A stretch of DNA of 64,000 bases from Norana najaformis (Eukaryota; Annelida; Clitellata; Crassiclitellata; Hormogastridae), in contig OZ029921.1 of assembly GCA_964023275.1 (NCBI GenBank), positions 4,454,455-4,518,454 on the forward strand, written 5' to 3'. Both the position numbers and the translations under genes were made by a program. Within the stretch, counting starts at the first letter, position 1; each line of letters opens with the position of its first letter. Positions 63,951 to 64,000 of this stretch are shown here, piece after piece. Below the pieces are notes generated by a model. That model was not told the DNA's origin. It did no database searches and saw nothing but the letters and a program-made list of their open reading frames with translations.

Positions 63951-64000
63951 TAGCCACATTTTTCTCAAATATCCGAGTCTCCACTTTACTTTTGTGTGTG

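Larger units (their letters stand above)
61504..64000 (-). other. ATPase upstream intron (incomplete)
   Basis: No sequence resembling the N-terminal exons was found. Contents: GTAAGACTAAG words (61520-62240), a 77-bp tandem repeat, (CATA)n and a GGTAA-rich end; 62250-63060 is unique. Confidence 0.6.

Overview
The window is metazoan nuclear DNA, from an invertebrate. It holds three recognisable protein-coding genes with spliceosomal introns: a myostatin/GDF11-type TGF-beta ligand, a six-kelch beta-propeller protein of the KLHDC1/2 type, and the alpha subunit of Na+/K+-ATPase. Between and inside them lie decayed LINEs, tRNA-derived SINEs, non-autonomous DNA transposons and simple repeats. Protein similarity does not fix the phylum; a marine lophotrochozoan or non-vertebrate deuterostome would fit. 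There is no operon, CRISPR array, prophage or other prokaryotic system.

Layout. 1-11,800: no gene recognised; minisatellites, a duplicated segment and truncated L2-like LINE 3' ends. 11,806-17,124 (minus): a complete three-exon GDF8/11 gene, with a TATA box near 17,480. 17,490-29,100: intergenic and repeat-rich, with LINE, SINE and MITE copies, a 133-bp (TA)n and a perfect 271-bp (CAGG)n tract. 29,109-34,867 (plus): an eight-exon kelch gene, with a probable 3'UTR to an AATAAA at 36,035. 36,060-40,360: intergenic between two convergent genes. 40,364-61,503 (minus): sixteen coding exons of the Na+/K+-ATPase alpha gene, colinear with the last 962 residues of the vertebrate protein. The exons for the first 60 or so residues are not in 61,504-64,000, so the 5' end lies beyond the right edge.

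Every exon junction given for the three genes was checked for AG/GT sites and reading phase. The reconstructed lengths are 427 aa (GDF), 410 aa (kelch) and 962 aa plus stop (ATPase, partial). The genes have no visible functional link: a secreted growth factor, a probable substrate receptor, and a plasma-membrane cation pump.

The most useful leads are: the C-degron pocket residues of KLHDC2 kept in a protein without an obvious BC-box; one L2-type 3' motif shared by many otherwise different LINE and SINE tails; a young 382-bp TA-flanked MITE with ~105-bp inverted repeats; an array of 5'-splice-site-like motifs inside one ATPase intron; and the loss of the usual Arg-Asp tolloid site in the GDF prodomain.
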